Assembly (NCBI RefSeq): GCF_000805385.1
Contig: NZ_JTJW01000001.1
Location: 186,001-250,000, forward strand
Length of the DNA stretch: 64,000 nucleotides
Direction of reading: 5' to 3'
DNA from: Mycolicibacterium setense
GTDB lineage: Bacteria > Actinomycetota > Actinomycetes > Mycobacteriales > Mycobacteriaceae
Below the pieces are notes generated by a model. It was not told the origin of the DNA and ran no database searches. It saw nothing but the letters and a program-made list of their open reading frames with translations. The position numbers were made by a program, and so were the translations under genes. How positions within the stretch are numbered: the stretch's first letter is position 1; each line of letters opens with the position of its first letter. Below are positions 26,989-35,186 of this stretch, piece after piece.

Positions 26989-28419
26989 ATGTCGGCCGAC
27001 TATGACCGGCTCTTCCACTCGTCGGAACCGGGCAAACCGGTCGATGACGCCACGGCCATCGTGGACAGAGATGCCATCCTGAAGGCCGCGGCCGCCGCGC
27101 CGCCACCGCCGCCCCCGGTTGGGGAGGCCAGTGCCACGGACGTGCCCGTGGACCCCGCGGCACGCACCGCGCCCACTCAGACCCAATCGGCTGCCCAACC
27201 GCGCCACGCCGAGGCGCCGCAGATGCCTGCGCCGATGCCGCAGCCTCCGGCGACGGCGCCGCAATGGCCACAGAACCCCATGCTCCGGGCTCCGCAGCAG
27301 CAATTCGGCCCGGGCGCGCGCCACGAACAAGCGCGCCAGGCGCCCGGGCCAGCTGCGCGCGTGGCGCCCGGTCCGGCGCCGTCGCAGTTCGCTGACATGG
27401 ATCCCGAGATCAGTGGCGCATGGCGGGCCGGGCAAGCGATACCGACTCCGGCTGCCCCGGGCCCGACCTCTGCGGCGACGATGGGCAACCACCGCGCCAT
27501 TGACGCGCTGTCGCATGTCGGCGTGAAGACCGGTGTGAAAATGCCGTCGCAGCGCGGCTGGCGGCATTGGCTATATCTCACGACGCGGATCAATCTCGGT
27601 CTGTCGCCTGATGAGGTCTACGAACTTGAGTTGCACAGTCGGATCCGGCGCAACGCCCGCGATTCGTACCAGATCGGTGTGTTCGGTCTGAAGGGCGGCG
27701 TCGGCAAGACTGCCGTCACCGTCGCCCTGGGCTCGGCGATGGCCAAGGTTCGCGGTGACCGCATCCTGGCGATCGACGCCGACCCGGACGGTGGCAACCT
27801 GGCTGACCGTGCCGGACGCCAATCGGCGGCGACGATCTCCGATCTGCTGGCCGACCAGGAACTCTCGCGCTACAACGACATTCGCGCCTACACGAGCATG
27901 AACGGGTCGAACCTCGAGGTGCTGTCGTCCGAGGACTACAGCGGTGCGCAGCGTGAGTTCAATGACGAGGACTGGAAGAGCGCCACCGCAGTGGTGTCTC
28001 GCTACTACAACCTGGTGCTGGCCGATTGCGGTGCCGGTTTGTTCCAAAAGGCTTCCCGCGGTGTCCTTTCCAGTGTGTCGGGCATGGTCATCGTGGCCAG
28101 CGCCTCGATCGACGGGGCCCGACAGGCCGCCATCACCATGGACTGGATGCGCCAGAACGGGTACCAGGATTTGCTCGGCCGGTCCTGCGTCGTCATCAAC
28201 CACGTCACGCCGGGCAAGCCCAACGTCGACGTCGAGGATCTGGTGCAGCAGTTTGAGCGCCACGTGCCTCCGGGCCGAGTCATCGTGCTGCCCTACGACA
28301 AGCACATCGCAGCGGGCACTGAGATTCAGCTCGACCTGCTCAGCGACACGTATCAGCGCCGCATCACCGAGCTCGCTGCTGCGCTGTCCGACGATTTCGA
28401 CAGGCTTGAACGGCGTTGA
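26989..28419 (+). CDS. espI: ESX-1 secretion-associated protein EspI (MinD/ParA-like)
   Basis: The 476-residue protein has a disordered N-terminal part rich in Pro, Ala and Gln (about 35-165). A MinD/ParA-type P-loop ATPase domain follows, with GLKGGVGKT near residue 230 and AIDADPDGGNLADR. It is shorter than the 666-residue M. tuberculosis EspI because the Pro-rich part is reduced. In M. tuberculosis EspI dampens ESX-1 secretion when ATP is low. Its stop overlaps the eccD1 start. Confidence 0.92.
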   Translation: MSADYDRLFHSSEPGKPVDDATAIVDRDAILKAAAAAPPPPPPVGEASATDVPVDPAARTAPTQTQSAAQPRHAEAPQMPAPMPQPPATAPQWPQNPMLRAPQQQFGPGARHEQARQAPGPAARVAPGPAPSQFADMDPEISGAWRAGQAIPTPAAPGPTSAATMGNHRAIDALSHVGVKTGVKMPSQRGWRHWLYLTTRINLGLSPDEVYELELHSRIRRNARDSYQIGVFGLKGGVGKTAVTVALGSAMAKVRGDRILAIDADPDGGNLADRAGRQSAATISDLLADQELSRYNDIRAYTSMNGSNLEVLSSEDYSGAQREFNDEDWKSATAVVSRYYNLVLADCGAGLFQKASRGVLSSVSGMVIVASASIDGARQAAITMDWMRQNGYQDLLGRSCVVINHVTPGKPNVDVEDLVQQFERHVPPGRVIVLPYDKHIAAGTEIQLDLLSDTYQRRITELAAALSDDFDRLERR

Positions 28420-29948
28420 CCGCGACTGCAGCCGCCGCTGACACTTCCAGCGCGACGCCCAGCAAGCCGTCGACCACCAGGGTCACCATCCTCACGGGTA
28501 AGCGGATGACTGATCTGGTGTTGCCGGCCACCGCACCGATCGAGACGTACATCGATGAAACCGTCAGTGTCCTGGGCGAATTGCTCGAGGACACGCCGAA
28601 GGACACCCTCGCCGGGTTTGATTTCTCGGAGCAGGGCATGTGGGCGTTCGCCCGCCCGGGTGCTCCGCCGTTGAAAGCAGACGAGTCCCTGGACGACGCC
28701 GGGGTTGTCGACGGCTCGCTGCTGACATTGGTTTCGGTCAGCCGTACCGAGCGCTACCGCCCACTGGTCGAGGACGTGATCGACGCGATCGCGGTGCTCG
28801 ACGAATCACCGGTGTTCGACCGGACTGCGTTGGATCGTTTCGTCGGCTTGGCGATCCCGGCGGTTGCCACCGTCGTGACTGTTATGTCGTTGCTGTCCTG
28901 GACGGGTGCCGGTCAAGGTTGGTGGTGGGCCGTGGCGCTCGGACTGTTCGGCCTCGGACTGCTCGGGGGCAGCTTCACTGCCCAGAGCCGCTACCAGAAC
29001 CTGGATTTGGCCGAGAGCCTGCTGCTGGCCTCGACGATCGTGCTCGCTGGCGCCGCAGCGCTGGCCGTGCCTTTGCCATACGACGCTGATTCCCTTGGTG
29101 CGCCGCAGGTCGCGGGTGCGGGCGCGGTGGTACTCCTGTTGACGCTGGCCACCCGCGGTGGGCCGCGTCATCGGGCCGATGCGGCGGCGTTCCTCTCGGT
29201 CTTGGCGATCGCTATCACTGGTGGGGCGATAGCCGTCGGATACGGCGGGGGCGTTTGGGTACCCGCGGGAGCGATCGCGTTCGGGCTGATCGTGGTGACC
29301 AACGCCGCCAAATTAACTGTCGCTGTTGCCCGTATCGCGTTGCCTCCGATCCCTGTGCCGGGCGAGACGGTGTCCAACGATGAGCTGCTCGATCCTGTCA
29401 TCACGCCCGACGAGGTCGATGACGCCTCACCCACCTGGAAGGCGATCATCGCCTCGGTGCCGGAATCGGCTGCAAGGCTGCAGGAACGTAGCCTGCTCAC
29501 CCGTCAGCTGCTGATCGGATTCATGTCGGCCGGTGCGCTGGTGCTGTCGATCGGTGCGATTGCGGTTGTGGTGCAAGGCCATTTCTTCATCCACAGCATG
29601 ATCGTTGCCGGGCTGGTGGCCGTGATCTGTGGCTTCCGCTCTCGGCTGTACGCCGAGCGGTGGTGCTCCTGGGCGCTGCTCGCGGCCGCGATTACCGTGC
29701 CTACCGGCGTCATGGTGCGCTTGTGCCTGTGGAATCCGAGCAATGCGTGGATGGTGCTGGCGATCTACACGGCAGTGGCATTGGTCGCACTGATCGCCGT
29801 GGGCGCCACCGACGGAGTGCGTCGAACGTCGCCGGTCACCAAGCGGATCTTGGAGCTGACCGATGGTGCCGCCATCGCCGCGGTGATTCCACTGCTGTTG
29901 TGGATCGCGGGGGTGTACGACCTGCTGCGAAATCTGCGGTTGCACTGA
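28416..29948 (+). CDS. eccD1: ESX-1 membrane channel component EccD1
   Basis: The 510-residue protein has an N-terminal ubiquitin-like domain (about 15-105, TRVTILTGKRMTDLVLPA, then DDAGVVDGSLLTLV) and eleven hydrophobic segments from about 135 to the end. EccD dimers line the inner-membrane part of the type VII secretion machine. Translation appears to start at TTG 28416, overlapping the espI stop in TTGA, which implies translational coupling. The length matches M. tuberculosis EccD1 (511). Confidence 0.95.
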   Translation: MTATAAAADTSSATPSKPSTTRVTILTGKRMTDLVLPATAPIETYIDETVSVLGELLEDTPKDTLAGFDFSEQGMWAFARPGAPPLKADESLDDAGVVDGSLLTLVSVSRTERYRPLVEDVIDAIAVLDESPVFDRTALDRFVGLAIPAVATVVTVMSLLSWTGAGQGWWWAVALGLFGLGLLGGSFTAQSRYQNLDLAESLLLASTIVLAGAAALAVPLPYDADSLGAPQVAGAGAVVLLLTLATRGGPRHRADAAAFLSVLAIAITGGAIAVGYGGGVWVPAGAIAFGLIVVTNAAKLTVAVARIALPPIPVPGETVSNDELLDPVITPDEVDDASPTWKAIIASVPESAARLQERSLLTRQLLIGFMSAGALVLSIGAIAVVVQGHFFIHSMIVAGLVAVICGFRSRLYAERWCSWALLAAAITVPTGVMVRLCLWNPSNAWMVLAIYTAVALVALIAVGATDGVRRTSPVTKRILELTDGAAIAAVIPLLLWIAGVYDLLRNLRLH

Positions 29949-29970
29949 CGCTGTCGGCAATCGGGAACTG

Positions 29971-30468
29971 ATGGGGGCAGCGAACTGCGCGTCCGTCCTG
30001 CTGTGTTGGTAACCGCTGGTGCAGTTGCGAAGGCGTGGTCAGGTTTGGCCAAACTGAAGGTGGATGCTCCGCTGCACACCGCGGCCGCTGTTGTCTCAGG
30101 CCCGCGGACTGATGATGCCTGCTGGACCGCCTGTACCGCACTGGTCAGGCAGGGGGAAGCCGAGGCCGAGGACACGACGGGTTACTCGATAGATCTGACT
30201 TGCCGTTCTGCTGGAATACCTGCAGCAATACACCGATTTGGCAAGTGTGTTGTCGCACCCGAGATGCCGGGAGAGTGCTATCGCTGTGAAGAAGTACGGT
30301 GCCGACGGATCTCGGTTGGAAATCGCGTCAGCTTTGTTTGTGCATCGCTGCAGTACGCCGGTAGCAGGTGACGAACTGGCGCATACGGTTCGAGCGAAGG
30401 CCGTTAAGCTTACTGTTGCTGGCGTTGCCGGTGGTGCAGTGACTGCGACTACTTTTGGTGGCTGACGT
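29971..30468 (+). pseudogene. Probable frameshifted EspF/EspC-like gene between eccD1 and espJ
   Basis: Read in the frame of base 29973, the sequence gives SELRVRPAVLVTAGAVAK, then AAAVVSGPRTDDACWTACTAL and GYSIDLTCRS. This is the plan of an EspF/EspC-type helical hairpin. The only sensible start, ATG 29971, is out of frame by one base at a run of five G; six would restore it. Near 30205 the resemblance moves to another frame (LLEYLQQYTDLASVLS), which fits the expected Y-and-D C-terminus. Two indels are therefore implied. The rest up to 30468 reads through to a stop without a recognisable family. It may be a decaying gene or contain sequencing errors. Confidence 0.4.
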
Positions 30469-30496
30469 GCCATGAGTTTTGCGAGGGGAATGGCTG

Positions 30497-31309
30497 ATGG
30501 GGTATCCGGGGCTCCGGGTCGATACGGAGAAGCTTGGCTGGGACCCTGCGGAAGTGACGGTGCCAGGTGTTCCCAAGATGGAAGCTGGGCCGGATCCCGT
30601 CAGTGTTCTCGTAGCAGCAGTGATGCCAGGTATTCCGACCGAGGTCACTACGAACGTAGCCAACACCCGCGCCCGGGAGGAACGTTTTGCAGAGAATCTG
30701 AAGTCAGCCCGGAGCGCGTACAGCGGCACAGATGGTGCTGGCGGGGACCACATCAACGGTGTTGCAGGGAAACTGCCTGACCCCGCCGATGCGTTTGGCG
30801 CCGGTTCGCCGCCGAGTGGGTCAGCGGCCGCTTCTGCAGGTGGCTCTGGAGCCAGCCAGCTAAGTCAAATGATGGGCATGGCTATGCAGGTCGGGCAGCA
30901 AGCCGTGCAGATGCCGATGCAAGCCGTTGGGATGGCGGGGCAGATGGTGCAACCTATCGTGCAAGGGGTGCAAGGCATTGTGCAACAAGCGACTCAGGCA
31001 CCAGAGAAATCTGGCGAAGACTCTAAGGGTGATACCGCTGAGAACGGTGCTCAAAGTGGTGCGCCTGATTCCGGCCAGCAACCTGAAACTTCGGCAGAAA
31101 GATCCGAGGACAAAGACACGAAAGACAACGGGCAGTCGAGGGATGACAAGTCTTCGGATCGGGACAAGAAGGACGATGCGAGGACCCAGGCCGACGCCGG
31201 TCACGGGCCACAGGCACCAGTCAGTGTCCCGCGGGTAGACCAGCTGCCGCCTGGTGATGCACCACGGCATCGGCGGATGACGGAGACATCACCGGAGGTT
31301 GCGCTGTGA
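30497..31309 (+). CDS. espJ: ESX-1 secretion-associated protein, EspJ-like
   Basis: The 270-residue protein has an N-terminal helical domain (about 1-95) with the export motif YSGTD near 80. A Met/Gln/Val segment follows (QVGQQAVQMPMQAVGMAGQM) and then a charged tail rich in Asp, Lys and Ser. Position after eccD1, length (280 in M. tuberculosis EspJ) and composition fit EspJ, though identity is low by eye. The ATG at 30497 has GAGGGGAA upstream. An in-frame TTG at 30479 is less likely. The same Gln-rich and acidic tail type recurs in EspE and in the EsxF-like protein at 39835. Confidence 0.65.
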   Translation: MGYPGLRVDTEKLGWDPAEVTVPGVPKMEAGPDPVSVLVAAVMPGIPTEVTTNVANTRAREERFAENLKSARSAYSGTDGAGGDHINGVAGKLPDPADAFGAGSPPSGSAAASAGGSGASQLSQMMGMAMQVGQQAVQMPMQAVGMAGQMVQPIVQGVQGIVQQATQAPEKSGEDSKGDTAENGAQSGAPDSGQQPETSAERSEDKDTKDNGQSRDDKSSDRDKKDDARTQADAGHGPQAPVSVPRVDQLPPGDAPRHRRMTETSPEVAL

Positions 31310-31349
31310 TTGGGATGAGTTGTTTGCGTATCCGCAAGGGGGGTCAGCA

Positions 31350-32495
31350 ATGACGTTCCCTCCTCCGCCACCTGGTTCGACTTCGCCAGGGGGCTTTCAG
31401 CCGTCGCACGGCGGAACCGGTGGCCACTCAGGCCCCGACTTGCCGATGCAGTCGTGGCGACAACCGCCGTTCCAGCCTCAAGGTCCGAAGCGAGGCAGCG
31501 GCATGAAATGGGCGTTGGGCGCGGTCGCGCTAGCTGCAGTGATTGGTGTGACTGCAGCGGTGACGCTGTCCGTGGCCAACAACGGACGTGATGACGCAGG
31601 GTCGCCGATGGGAGCGCCTACGTCGGCTGCCGGTGCCTCGAGTTCAGATATAGCAAGCGCCAACGACGCTGGGGCAGTTGCGGTCATTACCGAAGATCCC
31701 TCTTGCGCCGCGCAGCACCCAGTGCTCAACACATGGGTCGACGTGGCGAAGAACGGCTGGCAAAGCCGTGACCCGTCGATTCCAGCTACTGATTGGACGC
31801 CAGAAGTTCGTACCCAGCACGAAGAGGTCGGACAAGCGATGCGGAGCGCGGCAGACCAGCTTGTCCCGCTCGTCAAGCTCACGCCGCACCGTGCGATGCG
31901 CGAGTTGTACGAGCAATTTATCGCCTACGCGCGGGCTTACGCGAACAGTATCCCGACGTACACGCCGCCAGCGGACAATCTCGCACGAGCAACTATCGCC
32001 GCCAGCGAAGCGATCGGATATATCTGCGCAGCGATTGGCTACGGTTCCGCGGCTGCGCGAGGTCCCTTGCTTCCAGCGCTAAGTGCCCCGTCTGAAGTCG
32101 CGTCAGTAGGTGACCCGAGCGACCCGCAGCGGTTTTTGACCGAACCTAATCCGACATGCGGTGAGTGGGCCGCAGCTGTAACTCAATTCGACGAGGACAC
32201 CGCCGATTGGCGTAAGACGGATCCCGACATACCGGCAAGCCAGTGGTCGCCACACCAACGGGCACTCAACGACGAAGTTGGTCCGGTGATGAAACAGTAC
32301 GCAAGCAAACTGGGCAGTTTGGGGGAGCAGAGCGGAAACTCCACGTGGCGCGACTTCGCGGCCTTATCCCTGCAGTATAGAAATGCATACGTGCTGGCTT
32401 TGCCCACCTATACCGCGGCCGATAGGTATCTAAATGCAACATCTAGTCGTTTAAACGGCATGGTTAAGGCTGCATGCCAGGCGATTGACGCTTGA
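31350..32495 (+). CDS. Single-pass membrane protein with duplicated extracellular domain
   Basis: The 381-residue protein has a Pro/Gly-rich cytoplasmic N-terminus (MTFPPPPPGSTSPGG), one membrane helix (about 52-74) and two related domains of about 115 residues, at roughly 114-230 and 264-381. Each repeat has an early Cys, the motif DP(S/D)IPA(T/S)xW(T/S)P, a helix ending near YAxAY or YRNAY, the motif PTYT, and a late Cys (YICAAI, KAACQAI). It begins at ATG 31350 after AAGGGGGG. It lies between espJ-like and espK, where M. tuberculosis has no gene. I do not recognise a named family. A cell-surface role tied to ESX-1 is inferred from position only. Confidence 0.7.
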   Translation: MTFPPPPPGSTSPGGFQPSHGGTGGHSGPDLPMQSWRQPPFQPQGPKRGSGMKWALGAVALAAVIGVTAAVTLSVANNGRDDAGSPMGAPTSAAGASSSDIASANDAGAVAVITEDPSCAAQHPVLNTWVDVAKNGWQSRDPSIPATDWTPEVRTQHEEVGQAMRSAADQLVPLVKLTPHRAMRELYEQFIAYARAYANSIPTYTPPADNLARATIAASEAIGYICAAIGYGSAAARGPLLPALSAPSEVASVGDPSDPQRFLTEPNPTCGEWAAAVTQFDEDTADWRKTDPDIPASQWSPHQRALNDEVGPVMKQYASKLGSLGEQSGNSTWRDFAALSLQYRNAYVLALPTYTAADRYLNATSSRLNGMVKAACQAIDA

Positions 32496-32557
32496 ACGGT
32501 CCGAGGAATCTCTAGTCCAATGCTCTAAACGGCCGGGATAATTGGGGTGACGCGCAG

Positions 32558-34795
32558 GTGGGTGGAATTCAGCCCTATGACGACGGCGAGTACGGTGAGC
32601 GGACCGTCAAAGATGCCGCTTGGCCGCATGTCGATGAGGATCAAATCGCTGCAGCCGCGGAACACTTCAAGGGGCTAGCAACACGGCTCCGTGAAGTTGT
32701 GGCCCCAGCTGCAACAGGCCAGAAAATGAGATTGTCAGAGGCCTGGGAGGGCTCTGGTGCGCGTGCGGCTGACGATGAGGCCGACGCGATTATCAATGAG
32801 TACGGGCACAATGCCGAACTGGCTGACGGCGTCGCCAGGCAATTAGCGATAATAGAGGCTGCGGTCGCGGGCTTTCTCGGCGCGAAGAATCTGGTGAATC
32901 GGAGGGCGGCGGAGATTCAGCATGAGTGCCTAGAGATATTCAGGAGACCCTGGACCGAGGAAGAGAAGGAGAACGGGCAGCAAACCTTAAGTAACCGTTT
33001 GGCGGAGGCCGACGCTCTAGCGCAAAAAGGGTACGAAGAGAACGTTAGGACCGTTTCGGAAGCTGCCAAGGCGCTCGGGAAGCAGTTGCACGTTCCTGAT
33101 GGCACGCCTGGGGCGGATGGAAAGGTACCGCCTCCGCCGCAAACGCAATTAGACGACTCGCCAGGTGGACAGGAAAGCGACGAGGTTCCTGCTGCGCCGG
33201 TCGCGCAGGCGCCGTTCTCGCCGGCGCCGCCGCCGGCGCCTGAGACGGCGGGCACTGGCGGGCAGACGAGCGACGGTGATCCTGCTGTGCCGGTCGAGCA
33301 GGCGCCGTTCTCGCCGGCGCCGGCGTCTGGGGCGGCGGGCGCTGGCGGGCAGACGAGTGACGGTGATCCTGCTGTGCCGGTCGAGCAGGCTGCGGCAGCC
33401 CCGAATGCTGCGCAACCGCCAGCGCCCGCTGGCACCGTGGCCGGCACGCCGGCTGCGCCAGCGTCGACCGGTGGCGGTTCACCCGGACCGCAAGTGTCTC
33501 CGACGTCGTTCGGCGGATCCAAGTCAGACGCCGCGTCCGCAGCGAGCGCTGCTGGCGCTCCCGCAAATCCGGCCGCAGCAGGTGCCAAGCCGCCAAACCC
33601 CCTGGAGCAGTTCCAAAAAGGGATGACCGATGCGGCCAAGGGGGGTGGCGCGCCGCAGTCGACCTCGTCTCCGTCGCAACCACTTGGTGCTCCGCCGACT
33701 ACGCAACCCCTCAACGCCCCGGCTGCGGCGGCAGGAGCGCCGACTGGACCGACGGCGCCAGCGGCGCCCGCAGCGCAGGCAGCTGGGATGCCGGGCGCCG
33801 GTTCAGCCCCGGTCGGCGCGGGCCCGGGGGCCGGCGCTCCGGCTGGCGGCCCAATGCCGTTGGGTCCCGCACCCACGCCTCCGCCGGCCGCGCCCACCCC
33901 CACGCCCACAGCGGGCGGGACAGTTCCACCGATGAACCCAGCCGCTGCCGCCGCAGGTGGCGGTGCGCAGGTGGCGCCGGTTCCGGTCTCGGCCGCTCGC
34001 CGACAAAGCGATGCGGTTGCGTCGGCTCTACGCAGAGAGTCGGGAACCGACCCGGTGCAGATCGCGCGGCGCATCGCAGCGGCGCTCAACGCTCCTCCTT
34101 CAATTCCGAAGATGCCGTGGAACTTTGGGTGGGCGGTTGGCCTGACCGTCGAGGGCACGATCATCGTGGCGAACACCTATGCGATGGCCTACATCCCGAA
34201 GGGGGTCAATCTGCCGGAGCCGGTCAAGATGGTCTCGGCCGATGAATCGATTCCCGCAGGGGATCGTGCGAAATGGGTGGCCTACCCGTACTTGGGATTG
34301 CAGGGATGGGCTCAACATCACGAGCAACGTCTACGCGTAGTCTTCGGTACTTCCGAACAGTTGCAGGGCATCGACCCCGGCGCGCAGAAGATCGAACTGA
34401 CACCGGCCGACATCCCAGAGAATGGCACTATGCAAGGCCGTAGCCGGCTCAAAGTCATCTCATCGGATGTGGCGGAACGACTCGCTGGCTATGCCGACGC
34501 TGCGTTGACGGACCTGCTACCACCGCGGCCCGCCGATGACACCCCGCCCGAAGATCAGGCAGACCAGTTGTGGTTCGACATGCTCAAGCCATTGATGAGG
34601 ATGGGGACAGGCACCGACATTGCTCACCTCGAGGCGTTCGTAACCTACGCGAACCACGAGAACGAGCTCGCGCTACACCGCGCGCACGTTGCTGCTAATG
34701 GCGCCGCGCAGCGCGAGGCGATTGAGGATTGGATTTACTGGCAGCATGTCAGCGTGCTCATCAGCGATGCATTAGCAGTCGTGACGCCTGCGTGA
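32558..34795 (+). CDS. espK: ESX-1 secretion-associated protein EspK
   Basis: The 745-residue protein (729 in M. tuberculosis) has an N-terminal helical domain (about 20-185) with WEGSG as a WXG-like turn. A long Pro/Ala-rich linker follows (about 190-475). The conserved C-terminal domain contains YIPKGVNLPEPVKMVSADES, where Rv3879c has [20 protein letters not shown], and ends with an LPPRP to DWIYWQ segment. EspK interacts with EspB and EccCb1 in M. marinum. The gene starts at GTG 32558. Unlike in M. tuberculosis, where espK is on the strand of espL-espB, it is here on the strand of eccD1 and converges on espL. Confidence 0.88.
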   Translation: MGGIQPYDDGEYGERTVKDAAWPHVDEDQIAAAAEHFKGLATRLREVVAPAATGQKMRLSEAWEGSGARAADDEADAIINEYGHNAELADGVARQLAIIEAAVAGFLGAKNLVNRRAAEIQHECLEIFRRPWTEEEKENGQQTLSNRLAEADALAQKGYEENVRTVSEAAKALGKQLHVPDGTPGADGKVPPPPQTQLDDSPGGQESDEVPAAPVAQAPFSPAPPPAPETAGTGGQTSDGDPAVPVEQAPFSPAPASGAAGAGGQTSDGDPAVPVEQAAAAPNAAQPPAPAGTVAGTPAAPASTGGGSPGPQVSPTSFGGSKSDAASAASAAGAPANPAAAGAKPPNPLEQFQKGMTDAAKGGGAPQSTSSPSQPLGAPPTTQPLNAPAAAAGAPTGPTAPAAPAAQAAGMPGAGSAPVGAGPGAGAPAGGPMPLGPAPTPPPAAPTPTPTAGGTVPPMNPAAAAAGGGAQVAPVPVSAARRQSDAVASALRRESGTDPVQIARRIAAALNAPPSIPKMPWNFGWAVGLTVEGTIIVANTYAMAYIPKGVNLPEPVKMVSADESIPAGDRAKWVAYPYLGLQGWAQHHEQRLRVVFGTSEQLQGIDPGAQKIELTPADIPENGTMQGRSRLKVISSDVAERLAGYADAALTDLLPPRPADDTPPEDQADQLWFDMLKPLMRMGTGTDIAHLEAFVTYANHENELALHRAHVAANGAAQREAIEDWIYWQHVSVLISDALAVVTPA
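33247..33400 (+). repeat. 87-base tandem repeat in the espK linker
   Basis: A unit coding for a GTGGQTSDGDPAVPVEQAPF-like sequence starts at 33247 and again at 33334, in frame (29 codons), with a partial, diverged third copy upstream at about 33185. The copies are nearly identical at DNA level, indicating recent expansion of the Pro/Ala linker. Confidence 0.75.
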
Positions 34796-34856
34796 CGGCA
34801 CGAACAAAAAGCACACCCGTGCGGCCGGTGGCGCGAGCCCCGGTGCTACGAGCGAT

Positions 34857-35186
34857 CTAGGCGTCATCGGCCGTGATCTCGGCGACCATCTCGTCAAGGC
34901 GTTCCCGGTCAGCCTCGATCGATTCGCTTGCTAACGCAGTCGCTTTCTGAACCGACTCGTTGAGACGCTGCTCTACCACTTGTGCGCCGAGTCGCAGCAG
35001 TCCGTCTTCAATGAAGACAGCTTTCAGGTTGTGATGACCGTCGAGCGTCACCTCAACCGTGTCGGTCTCGTCACTCGCAGTGAACGTCTCAGTAGCCATC
35101 TTGTACAGCTGATCATCCATGAGGGACTGGAGCCGTTGCGCCTGTCGAAGCACTGCAGCAACCTCGGGGTGCATATCGGAAGTCAC
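34857..35186 (-). CDS. espL: ESX-1 associated YbaB-like protein EspL
   Basis: The 109-residue protein matches EspL (Rv3880c, 115 residues) and the YbaB/EbfC fold: a helix (EVAAVLRQAQRLQSLMDDQL), a central sheet (TVEVTLDGHHNLKAVFIEDG) and a C-terminal helix. EspL stabilises EspE, EspF and EspH and is required for ESX-1 substrate export in M. marinum. Its ATG overlaps the espB stop in ATGA, so espB and espL are translationally coupled. Confidence 0.9.
   Translation of the reverse strand: MTSDMHPEVAAVLRQAQRLQSLMDDQLYKMATETFTASDETDTVEVTLDGHHNLKAVFIEDGLLRLGAQVVEQRLNESVQKATALASESIEADRERLDEMVAEITADDA

Noticed and set aside
32917..34176. Long minus-strand open frame inside espK
   Set aside because: It mirrors the GC-rich repetitive linker of espK; the encoded Gly/Ala/Cys-rich sequence is a typical antisense shadow.
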